Part shown: in pieces, positions 1 to 7,918 of the stretch | How positions within the stretch are numbered: position 1 is the first letter of the stretch | How the letters are laid out: the number at the start of each line of letters is the position of its first letter | NCBI GenBank assembly: GCA_022579005.1 | Contig: MU402022.1 | Location: 1 to 10,579, forward strand | From: Poronia punctata | Taxonomy: Eukaryota; Ascomycota; Sordariomycetes; Xylariales; Xylariaceae | DNA: 10,579 nucleotides | Direction: 5' to 3' | Notes under the pieces: model-generated | Seen by the model: the letters and a program-made list of their open reading frames with translations, nothing else | Database searches by the model: none | What the model was told of the DNA's origin: nothing | Position numbers and translations under genes: made by a program

Positions 1-2
1 TA

Positions 3-850
3 TAATATAAAAAAGCTTAAAAGCTAAAGTATAAACTTTATAAAAAGCTTTAATTATTATTTTTATTAAAGCAGCTTTTTTAAAAAATTAGCTTAAATTT
101 TATTATAAAACTATTTTTATATATAAAAGTAAATAATAATGTTTATAATATAATTTTAATTATTATAAACTAATTTATAAAAATAATATTATTTATTTTT
201 ATATAAAAAACGCTTAATACTACTAAGCTTATAATAATTATATTTTATAAAATAAATTGCTAGTATAAGTTTTTTTAAAAAATTATAAGTAATAAAAATA
301 AACTTATTATAAGCAAGTTTTAAAAAAAGTTTTATAAAGTATAAAAAATATATTAGTAGCTATTTACTATATAGTACTTTTAAACTAATAGCTAAATAAA
401 ATAAATATATTAAACTTTAAAAAAATATTTTTATATTTTTTATAAAAATAAACTAAATAGCTAAGTTAAAGTTTTAATAAAAGCTAAGTTTATATATAAT
501 AATAGCTAATATATTATTATAAGCTATTTACTATTTAAAGCATTATATAAATACTACTTAAAAAATATTAAATATATACTAAAGTAGCTTTAATTTAATA
601 TTTAAAAAATAAAAAAAAAGCTATAATAAATAAAAGCTATATACTATATTATTTATAAGCACTAAAAGTAAAAAATAAAGTTAATATAAAAATATTATAA
701 TAAGCATTATATGCTAAAAAAGTTTTAAATAAATAATATAATAAAGTTATTAATAATATATTTTAAATTTAAGTATAAAAAAAAGCTAGCTTTTATATAT
801 ATTTAAGTTAAAGTTTTTAAAAAAATAAAAACTTAAATATATTAAATTTA
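3..850 (+). pseudogene. Integrase region of pol, copy A (catalytic core 96-401), degraded
   Basis: The Ty3/gypsy integrase inserts element DNA into the host genome. Reading codons from position 3, the core is recognisable despite many TAA/TAG codons. ISLNFI at 87-104 matches the family's ISMDFI, with the first catalytic Asp codon now AAT (Asn) at 96-98. VYNIILIIIN at 141-170 matches the strand before DRFTK. IISNKNKL at 282-305 matches IISDR(D/G)..F, with the second Asp now AAT at 291-293, followed by SKF and a stop where SKFW is usual. At 366-419 the HPQTDGQTER..Q block is visible as a series of stops and substitutions, with the catalytic Glu now AAA (Lys) at 399-401. Spacing from second Asp to Glu is exactly 35 residues, as in D-D(35)-E. 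The HHCC zinc finger lies outside the window. The downstream limit is a guess: I could not recognise a GPY/F motif or chromodomain. Confidence 0.82.
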
Positions 851-2590
851 ATTACTTAAAATTTATTTTTAAGTTTATAATATATTTTTTATATTATTAT
901 TTAAGCTATAAATAAACTAGCTAAAAGCTGCTAATAAAATAGCGCTGCTTAAGTTAAAAAATAAGCAAAAAAAATAAGTAATAAAAAATATTGTTTAGTA
1001 TTAAAAAAACTAAAGTAAATAAAAATAGTTAATAAAATAAAAAAGCTAGCTAGTAAAATCTAATATTTAAAAGCTAGCTAAATACTTAGTAAACATAAGC
1101 TATTTATTAAACTAATATAAAAAAAAAGTTAAAAAAGTTTATATTAAATAAAATAATAAATAAAGTAATTATATTAGCATATAAGTATTAAAAGTTATAA
1201 AAATATAAAACTTAGTTAATAAAAAATAGTAAGCTATTATTAAGTAGTTAACTAGGCTATAGTACTATAAAAACTAAAAACTTATATATAAAAAACTTAT
1301 AGTAATTTTAAACTAATTTACTAATAATAAAAGTAATATTATTAAAATAAAAAGTTAGTAAAAAACTAAATAGTAGCTAAAAAAGCAAAAACTATATTAT
1401 AATATTAAAGCAGCTTTAGCTAGAAATTAATAATATAGTTTAATAACTAATATAAATAAAAGCAATAATAAAAGTTAAAATAACTTTTTAAATAAAAAGC
1501 TTTTAGTAAGCTTTATTAATATTTAAAAAAGTTTTAAAACTTTTATTAATAAACTATTTTTAAAAGTTTAGCTTTTTATTAATAAGCTTTATAATAAGCG
1601 TATATAACTAGCATAAGTAAACGTTTAAGTTATTAAAAAAGCTATTTTAATATTTAAAAAAAGCATAAAAAACTAAGCCTTTTATAAAATATTATTAAAG
1701 TTATTAGCTTAAAGCTTTTTTTTATTAATAATAAATTAATAAAGTATTAGCAATTAAGCTAATAAATAATTAATAAAAAGTATAAATAGTAAAAAAAGCA
1801 ATAATAATAATTAATAAACGTTAAATAAAAACTAATTTTTAATAAAAACCAATATAGCATACGTTTCTTTTTTATATAATAAAAAAACTAGCTTTTTTAA
1901 ATAAAATATATAATAGCTAACGCTAGTAATAATATTATTAAATAAAGTAGCTTTTTTATTATTAGCAAAGTTAGCTTAATAGTTTTGCTAAATAACTTAT
2001 ATATAAATATATATATAAGCAATATTTGCTATAATTTTTTAAGCTATGCTTATTAAAGCAAAAAAAATTTATATAACTAATATTTAATAAAAACTATAAG
2101 CAATAAAGTAGTAAACGTATAAAGTAGCAACTTATATAATTTTTTTAATAAAAAGTATAATTAGTATTACTAAGTTAGCAAAAGTAATAAATATAAAAAT
2201 TAAAGTATATATTTAAAGCATAGTGCTAGCAAAGCTTTTTATTAAATATAAAAATAGTTTTTAGCTTACTATTATTAAGTTTATAGTTAAAGTTTAAAAT
2301 AGTATAGTTTAAAAATAACTAGCTAAAATTTATATTAAAAACGTAAAAGTATATAAAGTTAAAGCAAAAAAACTTTAAAGGCGGCATTATAGCAATTGCT
2401 TAGCAAACAATTAATTAAAATAAGCAATATTAAAAAAAACAAATTTTAAAAGTAAAGTTATAAAATTAAAAAAAATAAAGTAAATTAATAAAAACTAGAA
2501 AAAATAAGCAAAAATATAGCAATAAGCTATAAAAAAGTAATTTAATTAAATAAAATTAAAAGCAGGCCTAACTAGCAAATATATTTATAA
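851..2590 (+). pseudogene. Long unassigned region between integrase and 3' LTR, copy A
   Basis: About 1.7 kb of A-rich sequence separates the end of a normal-length integrase from the polypurine tract. I do not recognise a protein here. The frame used by the integrase (codons starting at multiples of 3) stays the most open + frame near the 3' end: in 2160-2400 I count 6 stops, against 11 and 14 in the other two + frames. The tail (about 2360-2580) would be rich in Lys and Gln/Glu. The antisense frame in matching register has only 3 stops in 2160-2400, so strand is not settled by stop counts alone. The reading could be a C-terminal extension of pol, a separate 3' ORF, or untranslated sequence. 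The corresponding part of B differs by more than C/T and G/A changes, so the region diverged before RIP. Low confidence that it was coding. Confidence 0.4.
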
Positions 2591-2619
2591 ATAATAAAAT
2601 TGCTAAAGACTAGTAACTT

Positions 2620-2631
2620 AAAAAAAAGCAA
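2620..2631 (+). other. Polypurine tract next to the 3' LTR, copy A
   Basis: Eight A residues followed by GCAA abut the LTR start at 2632. A purine-rich tract in this position primes plus-strand DNA synthesis in LTR retrotransposons. Copy B has the matching tract AAAAAAGGCAA on its coding strand (7918-7908). The tract lies on the + strand immediately left of the LTR, so it marks 2632-2865 as a 3' LTR. Confidence 0.65.
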
Positions 2632-2865
2632 TATAACAAGGCACTTACTTATAAGACTTACTAGCTATACTATAAGTATATAAACTATATAAAAGCTAAA
2701 CCTACGCTAACTATTAGCTATAGTTTAGCTAGTTACATTTTTTTTATTCTTTTAGCCAGTCTAGTTACTTCTTTAGTTAACTAAACAAAAGTTATTTTAT
2801 ATACTTAGTTCTTAGAATTGCTAGCAATATCACCTTGCAACTACCTTATTACTTAAACCTTTACA
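2632..2865 (+). repeat. 3' LTR of copy A (234 bp)
   Basis: One of three copies in this window of the same 234-236 bp repeat (others at 7277-7512 and 7674-7907, both on the - strand). It begins TATAACAAGG, which would be TGTAACAAGG before RIP, and ends CCTTTACA, so the ends fit the TG...CA rule with TGTAA/TTACA inverted termini. Homology between A and B continues past 2632 into the element, but C loses homology there; C in turn stays similar beyond 2865 only by chance. This sets the boundaries. It keeps more CpA and TpG than the other two LTRs and is therefore the best guide to the ancestral LTR. Confidence 0.85.
2686..2695 (+). promoter_or_regulatory. TATA-like box in the LTR of copy A
   Basis: TATATAAAAG lies 55 bp inside the LTR on the coding strand. 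The corresponding positions in the other LTRs, read on their coding strand, are TATATATAAG (7853-7844) and TATATATAGG (7458-7449). Conservation of position in three copies and its direction agree with an LTR core promoter, but any TA-rich stretch in such DNA can resemble a TATA box. Confidence 0.45.
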
Positions 2866-3325
2866 TTAATAATAATAGCATAAAAATATTTTTTTAAACT
2901 TTAGTATACTTATTTTATTTAATTATTAGTTTAAAAGTATTATATACTAAATAGCTACTAATATACTTTTTATATTTTAAAAAGCTGTTTTTAAAATTTA
3001 CTTATAATAAGTTTATTTTAATTATTTATAATTTTTTAAAAAAACTTATATTAGCAACTTACTTTATAATATATAATTATAAAAAGCTTAGCACTATTAA
3101 GCGTTTTTTATATTAAATTAAATAACATTATCTTTATAAACTAATTTATAATAACTAAAATTATATTATAAATATTATTATTAGTTTTTATATATAAAAA
3201 TAGTTTTACAATAAAATTTAAGCTAAATTTATAAAATAGCTATTTTAATAAAAGTAATAATTAAAGCTTTTTATAAAGCTTATACTTTAATTTTTAAGCC
3301 TTTTACTACTAAATATAGCTAGTAA
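2866..3325 (+). repeat. Direct repeat of 10120-10567 (integrase core of copies C and B)
   Basis: This is the same sequence as the right end of the window in the same orientation, and as 1-445 in inverted orientation. It is the only stretch in the window present in all three copies besides the LTR. It allows a three-way comparison of the integrase core. Similarity fades into simple AT runs near 2866-2888 but still aligns better to copy A's complement (about 445-424) than to random sequence. Confidence 0.85.
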
Positions 3326-3650
3326 TATATTTTTAAACATTTTACTTTAACCCTTTTTAATAAAACTTATATTAAAATAGCTTAGTTGTTTAACTTTTTT
3401 ATATACTTAGTTTTAAAGTTATTATAATATTAATATATTAGTTGCTTTATTAAAGCCTTTTAAGCTAAAATTATTAGATAATTTTTAAAGTATATTATAT
3501 TTTTATTATTAATATAATACTTCTTATATATTTTATATTATAGCATATTATTTTTATAAATTTTATTAAAATAAAGTTTTTAACTTATAACTTATAAACT
3601 ATGTTATAAAATTGCTTTAAAGCTGCTATATTAAAAGCTATTTTACTTTA
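2866..3650 (-). pseudogene. Integrase region of pol, copy C, truncated by copy A
   Basis: The integrase core is readable on the - strand in the frame whose codons have low coordinates divisible by 3. FSLNF places the first catalytic Asp codon, now AAT, at 3218-3216. IINN with downstream NKL places the second at 3023-3021, also AAT. The Glu position, 36 codons further on, is AAA (Lys) at 2915-2913. The 195-base Asp-Asp distance equals that in copy A, so this stretch has kept its frame. C ends 47 bp beyond the Glu codon, so the C-terminal third is missing here. A zinc-finger-like region is expected around 3330-3600 and some spacing fits (a G...AT...L run near 3460-3430), but I could not assign the HHCC residues. 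The right boundary is approximate. Confidence 0.75.
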
Positions 3651-4649
3651 AGCTAATTTTTTAGCTTTAATATATAAAATATATTAATTCTAAATAATCA
3701 CTTTAGCTTTTTTTAAAAAAAAGCGGTGTTTATACTTTTAGCAATAGCTTTTATTAAATAAGTTACTATTGCTATTTATATAGTATATAATATATAAGTT
3801 AAGCATATATATTAATACCTTTTATTTTTTTACTTTTAAAAATTATTTATAATTATATAGTAAATCTTTAAAAATTTATAAGCTTATAAATTTATAATTT
3901 ATACTTTTATTATTAAATAAGCTAATAAATATAAGTTTAATAAAACTTTTTAAATTACTTTAATAATATAAGCTTATATGATTTTTTTATAAAATAAGAT
4001 TTTTGCTAATAATTACTATGCTTTTTATAATAGCTTACTAACTAGTTAAAAAAAATTTAATATTAATATTATATTTTTATATTAAAGTTTTTTAGCTATA
4101 TAATTTAGCTTTTTAAATAGTTTAGCTATTAAATTAATATATTAAATTAATATATTTAATTAATATTTTATATTAAAATTTAACTATATTAATTTATATA
4201 CTTAGTAAGCAAGTTTTATTTAAAAGTTTTATATTAGTAACTTAACTATACTTTTTATAGCTATATAATTTATTTATATTATAAAACTTTTATTTATTGT
4301 TTTAAAGTATTATTATTAATATTTATAAATTTTTACTATTGTTATAAGGTTGTGCTAGCTTATTATTTACTTAGCGTTTATATTTATAAGCTTTTATAAT
4401 TAATAAGTAATTAGTTTTAATAATGTTTTTTATATAACTATAATAATATTTTTAATATTGCTTTTATTAACATGTTTATTTTTGCTTTTATATAAAAGCT
4501 TTTTTTATATTTTTAAATACTTAATTTACTTTTAAAGTTTACTTAAAAACATATTTTAGTAAAATATAACATTTTAAAATAGCTATAATTAGTATAATAA
4601 CGTTTATAAATTAGCTATAAACTTTTTATTAAAGTTTATAAACTTTAAA
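3651..4649 (-). pseudogene. Probable RNase H and connection region of pol, copy C
   Basis: By position between reverse transcriptase and integrase this 1 kb should hold the RNase H domain, which removes the RNA strand during reverse transcription. I could not identify its D-E-D-D residues. A short run LAQPYNNSKNL, at 4358-4326 in the integrase frame, resembles the segment (VLxQ followed by a loop) found in Ty3/gypsy RNase H, but this is a weak match. Because the run is in the integrase frame and not the reverse transcriptase frame, at least one frame change lies between about 4670 and 4360. Stops (TAA/TAG) are frequent in all frames. The assignment is by order of domains more than by sequence. 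Confidence 0.4.
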
Positions 4650-5370
4650 AATATTTATATATTATATATTAAAGTTAATTCTTTTTGTTTTCAAATAGCA
4701 GCAACCTCTTTAAAAAATAAGTTTTTTTTTAATTATAATAATAAACTTTACAAATTTAATTTTAGTTTTAAAAAACTTTTATTTTAATAGCTTTATAAAT
4801 AGTTAATATTTTTCTAACTGCTTATAAATTAATTAAAAGCACTTTTTAATTTTTTTTTAAAAAAAACTATAATATTATTTAAATAAAAGTTATAAATATA
4901 ATTTACTAGCTTAGCTATTGCTTTATATATATAAACTTAAAAAGTTATAAAAATATAAGTTAATTTAAAAAGTATAATTATATATTTAAAATGCTTATAT
5001 TTTATTTAAAAAGCAGTCTTTTACTTATTACTATATTTAATTAAAATATAATAGTAAATATTTTAAAAGTTTAGCAAAAAAAGACTTTTATTAACTTTAA
5101 CTTATTTATTACTTTTAATATAAAAAATAAAAAATATTTATTTTTTATAATTATTTTATTTAAGCGTTTATAATTAATATAAAGCTGTATAGTTTTATAT
5201 TTTTCAATATAAGTTAAATAAAAGCTTTTATATTTGCTTTTAAGTGCTATATATAACTTATTTTAAAGTTTTTTTTAAAGTACTTTTTAAATACTTGCTC
5301 CTAAGCTTTTATAATAAAAATAATTAAACTAAATAGCACTTATAATGTTTATACTAAGTTTATTATATAT
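4650..5370 (-). pseudogene. Reverse transcriptase of pol, copy C, degraded
   Basis: The Ty3/gypsy reverse transcriptase copies element RNA into DNA. On the - strand, with codon low coordinates congruent to 2 modulo 3, several blocks survive in order. LNF at 5074-5066 matches KLD(L/F)..AY, then YYYILI. KTAF at 5020-5009 is followed by a stop and IKYKHFKYII, matching KTAFRTKYGHFEY. LFKLT further on matches MPFGLTNAPATFQ. YLNNIIVF at 4885-4862 matches the catalytic YLDDILVF box, both Asp codons now AAT. The D-to-YLDD distance is 64 codons, normal for the family. A less mutated patch at 4710-4670 (KEVAAI, a stop, KQKEL) keeps the same frame and resembles the segment after the thumb. Stops are TAA/TAG only, as expected from CAA, CAG, CGA or TGG. 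Domain ends are approximate. Confidence 0.85.
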
Positions 5371-6950
5371 ATTTTTTAACACTAATAGCTTTTTTGCTAA
5401 TGATTTAAAATTTATAAACTAAAATACTTTAAAACACTTTAATAAAATAATTTTATTTTTAATGCTAAGCTTATTATTAATTTTAAAAAATAGTAACTTT
5501 TTTAAAAACTAACACTTCTACTTATTAAGTTAGTAACATATGCTACTTAACTACTAACTACGTTTTTAATAAACTTTTTAATATTTACTATAAAACTATT
5601 AAATAATAGCTATATTTAATAATATACTTAACTAACTTATTTTTAATTATAATATAAAAAGCGTCAATACTTTTTATTTTTTATATATTATATAAAATAC
5701 TTACTTAAAGGTTTTTTTCATTTTTTCTATTTTAATTATTTAAAGGCTAGCTATATAAGCTACTTAGCACTTTATTAGCTTTTTATTTAATTTTTATAAT
5801 AAATATAATAAAATATTTACTTTTTATAAGTATTTTTTTAAAAGTTTTTATATATAATTTTAACTTAAGCTTTTATATTTATATTTATAACAACTTTTTT
5901 AAGCTTTTGCTTACTACTTAAAACAATTATAGCTATTGTTTAAAATACCTTTGTAATATTAAACGCTTTATAAAACTTTGCTAAAATAAATTAAATATAT
6001 TATTTTACTTAGCTAAACCTTTAGCTTTTTATTTTTAAAGTTTAACTAAGCTGCTTAAATATTTTATACTTTATTTTTAAGCTATTTAAATAGTTTTTAG
6101 TTAACTTTGCTTAATTAGTAATTTAATTTTAACTATTTATTTTTTAAATAATATTTAGCTATATAGCTTTTTTTATTATAATTATAGCAGTTTATAAAGC
6201 TTATACTAATATATACTAATTTGCTTTAATTTTAATTTATTTATTTTTTAAATAAGTTATTAGTTTTTTTAACTATTTAAGCTCTTTTAAGTTATTTACT
6301 AACTTTCTTTACTTTATAACCATTTAGTATACTTTTATTAATATAGTTGTAATAATTTTTTATTAGCATAGTACTAAGTGCTTTATTATTTTTTAGCTCT
6401 TTAATATATTATTACTATATTAATAAATAATATATACTATTTTATTAAAACTTTTTTAATTTTTTTAAGCTTATATTAATAGTTAAAAACTAGTTAGCTA
6501 TTATATTTTAGCAATATAGTGCTTTTAACCTTTTATATTAGTACTTAGCAAAAAAAGATTTAAGTTTTTAATTTTTTATTACTATAGCTTATATAAATAT
6601 TTTTTAAAAATTTATTTAAATAGCTTTAAGTTAATATTGTTTTATTAAATGAACTTTTAAAAAAATTTAAAGTAGCTTTTTAAGTTATTTTAACTTAATA
6701 TATTTTAATAAAAATGCTAATTTATTTAAAGCTTATATAATTTATATTTAATTTTTATAGCTATAAATTAGTTTTTAATCTTTATAATAGTAATATTTTG
6801 TTTTAATTGCTTAGAATTATATATAAAAGCTTTAGTATTGTTTTTATACTAAAGGTTTGTTTTACTTAGTAAGTAGCTAAAATAACTATATATTTTAATT
6901 TATTATTTTAATAATTTAATTTAAAAAATTATTAATTTAGCTTTTTAAAC
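5371..6950 (-). pseudogene. Rest of gag and protease region, copy C; no motif recognised
   Basis: This 1.6 kb lies between the gag-like N-terminal frame and the reverse transcriptase, where gag (capsid, CCHC zinc knuckle) and the aspartic protease are expected. I could not find a CX2CX4HX4C knuckle or a D(T/S)G motif. RIP turns TGT/TGC into TAT/TAC and GAT into AAT, so both motifs would be hard to see. The strand bias (A-rich on the - strand) matches the neighbouring coding segments. No sign of a separate gene on either strand. Confidence 0.35.
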
Positions 6951-7157
6951 TTTTATATAAACTATTTTAATAAAACCTTTTACAAAAAAAGCGTTTATAT
7001 AATAATAGTTTAAAGTAAAAAAATTATTTTTTAAGTTTTTACCTTTTTATAAGTTATTGCTTAGTAGCTAATTAACTACTTTAATAAATAGTACTTTCTA
7101 TTTTAAGCTTTTTACTTTATTATTAAGTTCTTTACTTTTTTTATATTTATTATAGCT
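6951..7157 (-). pseudogene. N-terminal gag-like frame, copy C
   Basis: Just inside the 5' LTR the - strand has an unusually open frame for this window. Codons with low coordinates divisible by 3 run from 7157 to 6951 with 3 stops in 69 codons, while a neighbouring frame over about the same span has roughly nine. The segment reads as Lys/Glu- and Leu-rich at first (KSKELNNKVKSL at 7136-7101), compatible with a coiled coil once Lys codons that were Glu are allowed for. It then becomes richer in aromatic and hydrophobic residues (NAFFVKGF). Its place, about 120 bp after the LTR, is that of gag, the structural protein of the virus-like particle. I do not recognise the sequence itself. The original start codon cannot be placed because ATG becomes ATA under RIP. 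Confidence 0.5.
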
Positions 7158-7276
7158 TTTTTATTTTTAATTATTTATAAATTTAGCTTAACTATTATAT
7201 AACCTATACTTGGTTTTTAATTTAAATCCTCTTATTAAATATTATATTATAACTTGAAAATATAAAAATAAAAAAG

Positions 7277-7512
7277 TATAAAAGTTTAAATAATAACGTA
7301 ATTATAAAGTAATATTACTAACAATTATAAAAACTTAATATATTAAATAACTTTTATTTAGTTAGCTAAGTAAATAACCAGGCAAGGTAAAAAAAATTAA
7401 AAAAATTATAACTAGCTAAATTATACCTAATAGTTAGTATATGTTTAGCCTATATATAGTTTATATATTTATAGCGCAGCTAATAGGTTTTATAAGTAGG
7501 TGCCCTATTATA
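7277..7512 (-). repeat. 5' LTR of copy C (236 bp)
   Basis: This is a second copy of the LTR described at 2632-2865. On the - strand it starts at 7512 with TATAA (ancestral TGTAA) and ends at 7277 with TTATA (ancestral TTACA). Similarity to copies A and B stops sharply at 7512/7513: A and B continue with the polypurine tract, while here the next bases (CTAAGCAAG) are unrelated flank. This shows that here the outer side of the element is to the right, so it is a 5' LTR. I see no clear primer-binding site in 7250-7276 on the - strand. The TGG expected at its start would have been changed by RIP. Confidence 0.82.
7449..7458 (-). promoter_or_regulatory. TATA-like box in the 5' LTR of copy C
   Basis: TATATATAGG on the - strand sits at the same place in the LTR as the boxes in A (2686-2695) and B (7853-7844), upstream of the gag-like frame. 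It would be the promoter of this copy. The element is inactive, so this is a relic. Confidence 0.4.
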
Positions 7513-7673
7513 CTAAGCAAGTATTTTATTATAGTTTTAAGCATTGCTACTAAATAAAGTAATTAGTTATAGCTTAAGCTTAACAATATTATATATAATA
7601 AAAACGCTTTAAAAGAAGTACTTTTTAAAAAAGCTTAAATATGCTAAAGCAAGTTATTTTTAGTACGCAATAA
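7513..7673. other. 161-bp spacer between two LTRs
   Basis: This stretch separates the 5' LTR of C from the 3' LTR of B. It matches neither LTR nor the internal parts of A, B or C that I compared, so it may be old host or other repeat sequence that served as insertion target. It is as AT-rich as the rest. The 8-mer AAGCAAGT occurs near both ends (7515-7522 and 7647-7654). The target-site 5-mers next to the elements would be CTAAG (7513-7517, C side) and AATAA (7669-7673, B side). No gene, tRNA or terminator seen. Confidence 0.6.
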
Positions 7674-7907
7674 TATAAGGGTTTAATAATAAAGTAGTTA
7701 TAAGGTAATGTTGCTAGCAATTTTAAAAACTAAGTATATTAGATAACTTTTATTTAGTTAACTAAGTAAGTAACTAGGCTAGCTAAAAGAATAAAAAAGA
7801 GTATAACTAGCTAAACTATAGCTAATAGCTAGTATAAGTTTAGCTTATATATAGTTTATATACTAATAGCGCAGCTAGTAAGTTTTATAAATAAGTGCTT
7901 TATTATA
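7674..7907 (-). repeat. 3' LTR of copy B (234 bp)
   Basis: This is the third LTR copy, a direct repeat of 7277-7512 and an inverted repeat of 2632-2865. On the - strand it begins at 7907 with TATAATAAAG and ends at 7674 with CCCTTATA; A has CCTTTACA there, so the final CA became TA. Differences from A's LTR are mainly C-to-T and G-to-A. Weak similarity to A's flank may continue left of 7674 (TATTTTTA-like), which I take as chance in such sequence. Confidence 0.83.
7844..7853 (-). promoter_or_regulatory. TATA-like box in the 3' LTR of copy B
   Basis: TATATATAAG on the - strand lies 55 bp inside the LTR, the same offset as in copy A. It is conserved in position across the three LTRs, so it is probably the remains of the LTR promoter. 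Confidence 0.4.
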
Positions 7908-7918
7908 TTGCCTTTTTT
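7908..7918 (-). other. Polypurine tract next to the 3' LTR, copy B
   Basis: On the - strand AAAAAAGGCAA directly precedes the LTR start at 7907. It matches the tract at 2620-2631 in copy A and marks this LTR as the 3' one. Confidence 0.65.

Larger units (their letters stand above)
1..2865 (+). mobile_element. Copy A: 3' part of a RIP-degraded Ty3/gypsy-type LTR retrotransposon
   Basis: This is the 3' portion of an LTR retrotransposon read on the + strand. It opens inside the integrase core, continues through a long A-rich region, and ends with a polypurine tract and a 3' LTR (2632-2865). Orientation is supported by the integrase reading frame, by the TATA-like box inside the LTR, and by the A-rich strand. 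Almost the whole stretch is an inverted copy of 7674-10567: position 1 pairs with about 10567, 911 with about 9660, and 2865 with 7674. The 5' part lies left of the window. A is the least mutated copy toward its 3' end: 2821-2880 still has five CpA and 17 G/C in 60 bases, while most of the window has almost no CpA. The base just right of it begins copy C, so A looks inserted into C. Dead, with stops throughout. Confidence 0.88.
2866..7512 (-). mobile_element. Copy C: 5' part of a Ty3/gypsy-type LTR retrotransposon, interrupted by copy A
   Basis: Read on the - strand this element starts with its 5' LTR (7512-7277). It then carries a gag-like frame, reverse transcriptase and the integrase core in Ty3/gypsy order (RT before integrase), and stops at 2866. 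The part 2866-3325 is a direct repeat of about 10120-10567 in copy B and an inverted repeat of about 1-445 in copy A. Homology runs right up to the base after A's LTR, so the break is best explained by A inserting here. The rest of C should lie left of A, outside the window. Reverse transcriptase is read with low codon coordinates congruent to 2 modulo 3, but the gag-like frame and the integrase are at 0 modulo 3. Indels, or a natural gag/pol shift for the first change, must lie between them. Stops throughout; dead. Confidence 0.82.

Noticed and set aside
2125..2138. Match of TAGCAACTTATATA to the complement of 8605-8618 as part of the A/B alignment.
   Set aside because: It is about 180 bp off the alignment diagonal. 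The neighbouring sequence fits 8404-8433 instead, so it is chance similarity.
2160..2400. An antisense gene on the - strand of the long 3' region (only 3 stops in one frame).
   Set aside because: The - strand frame in register with an A-rich + frame gains few stops by composition, and the advantage disappears upstream (about 11 stops in roughly 65 codons after 1800). Kept only as an open question in a finding.
3330..3600. HHCC zinc finger of the integrase in copy C.
   Set aside because: Position is right and a few residues fit, but His and Cys codons cannot be assigned after C-to-T and G-to-A change, so it is not listed as a feature.
4120..4170. Short tandem-like ATTAATATATTAAAT run as a possible regulatory repeat or origin.
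   Set aside because: Such AT palindromes arise readily in this composition. It lies inside the decayed pol region of copy C and has no counterpart kept in another copy.
7250..7276. Primer-binding site next to the 5' LTR of copy C.
   Set aside because: No TGG start or stretch complementary to a tRNA 3' end can be seen on the - strand. RIP would have destroyed it, so no site is claimed.
2632..7512. The 234-236 bp repeats as long terminal inverted repeats of a DNA transposon spanning 2632-7512.
   Set aside because: The element bodies lie outside this pair: A's internal sequence is left of 2632. Relative to the shared internal sequence, B and C carry the repeat in the same direction at opposite ends, which means LTRs. 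Reverse transcriptase and D-D(35)-E integrase motifs agree.
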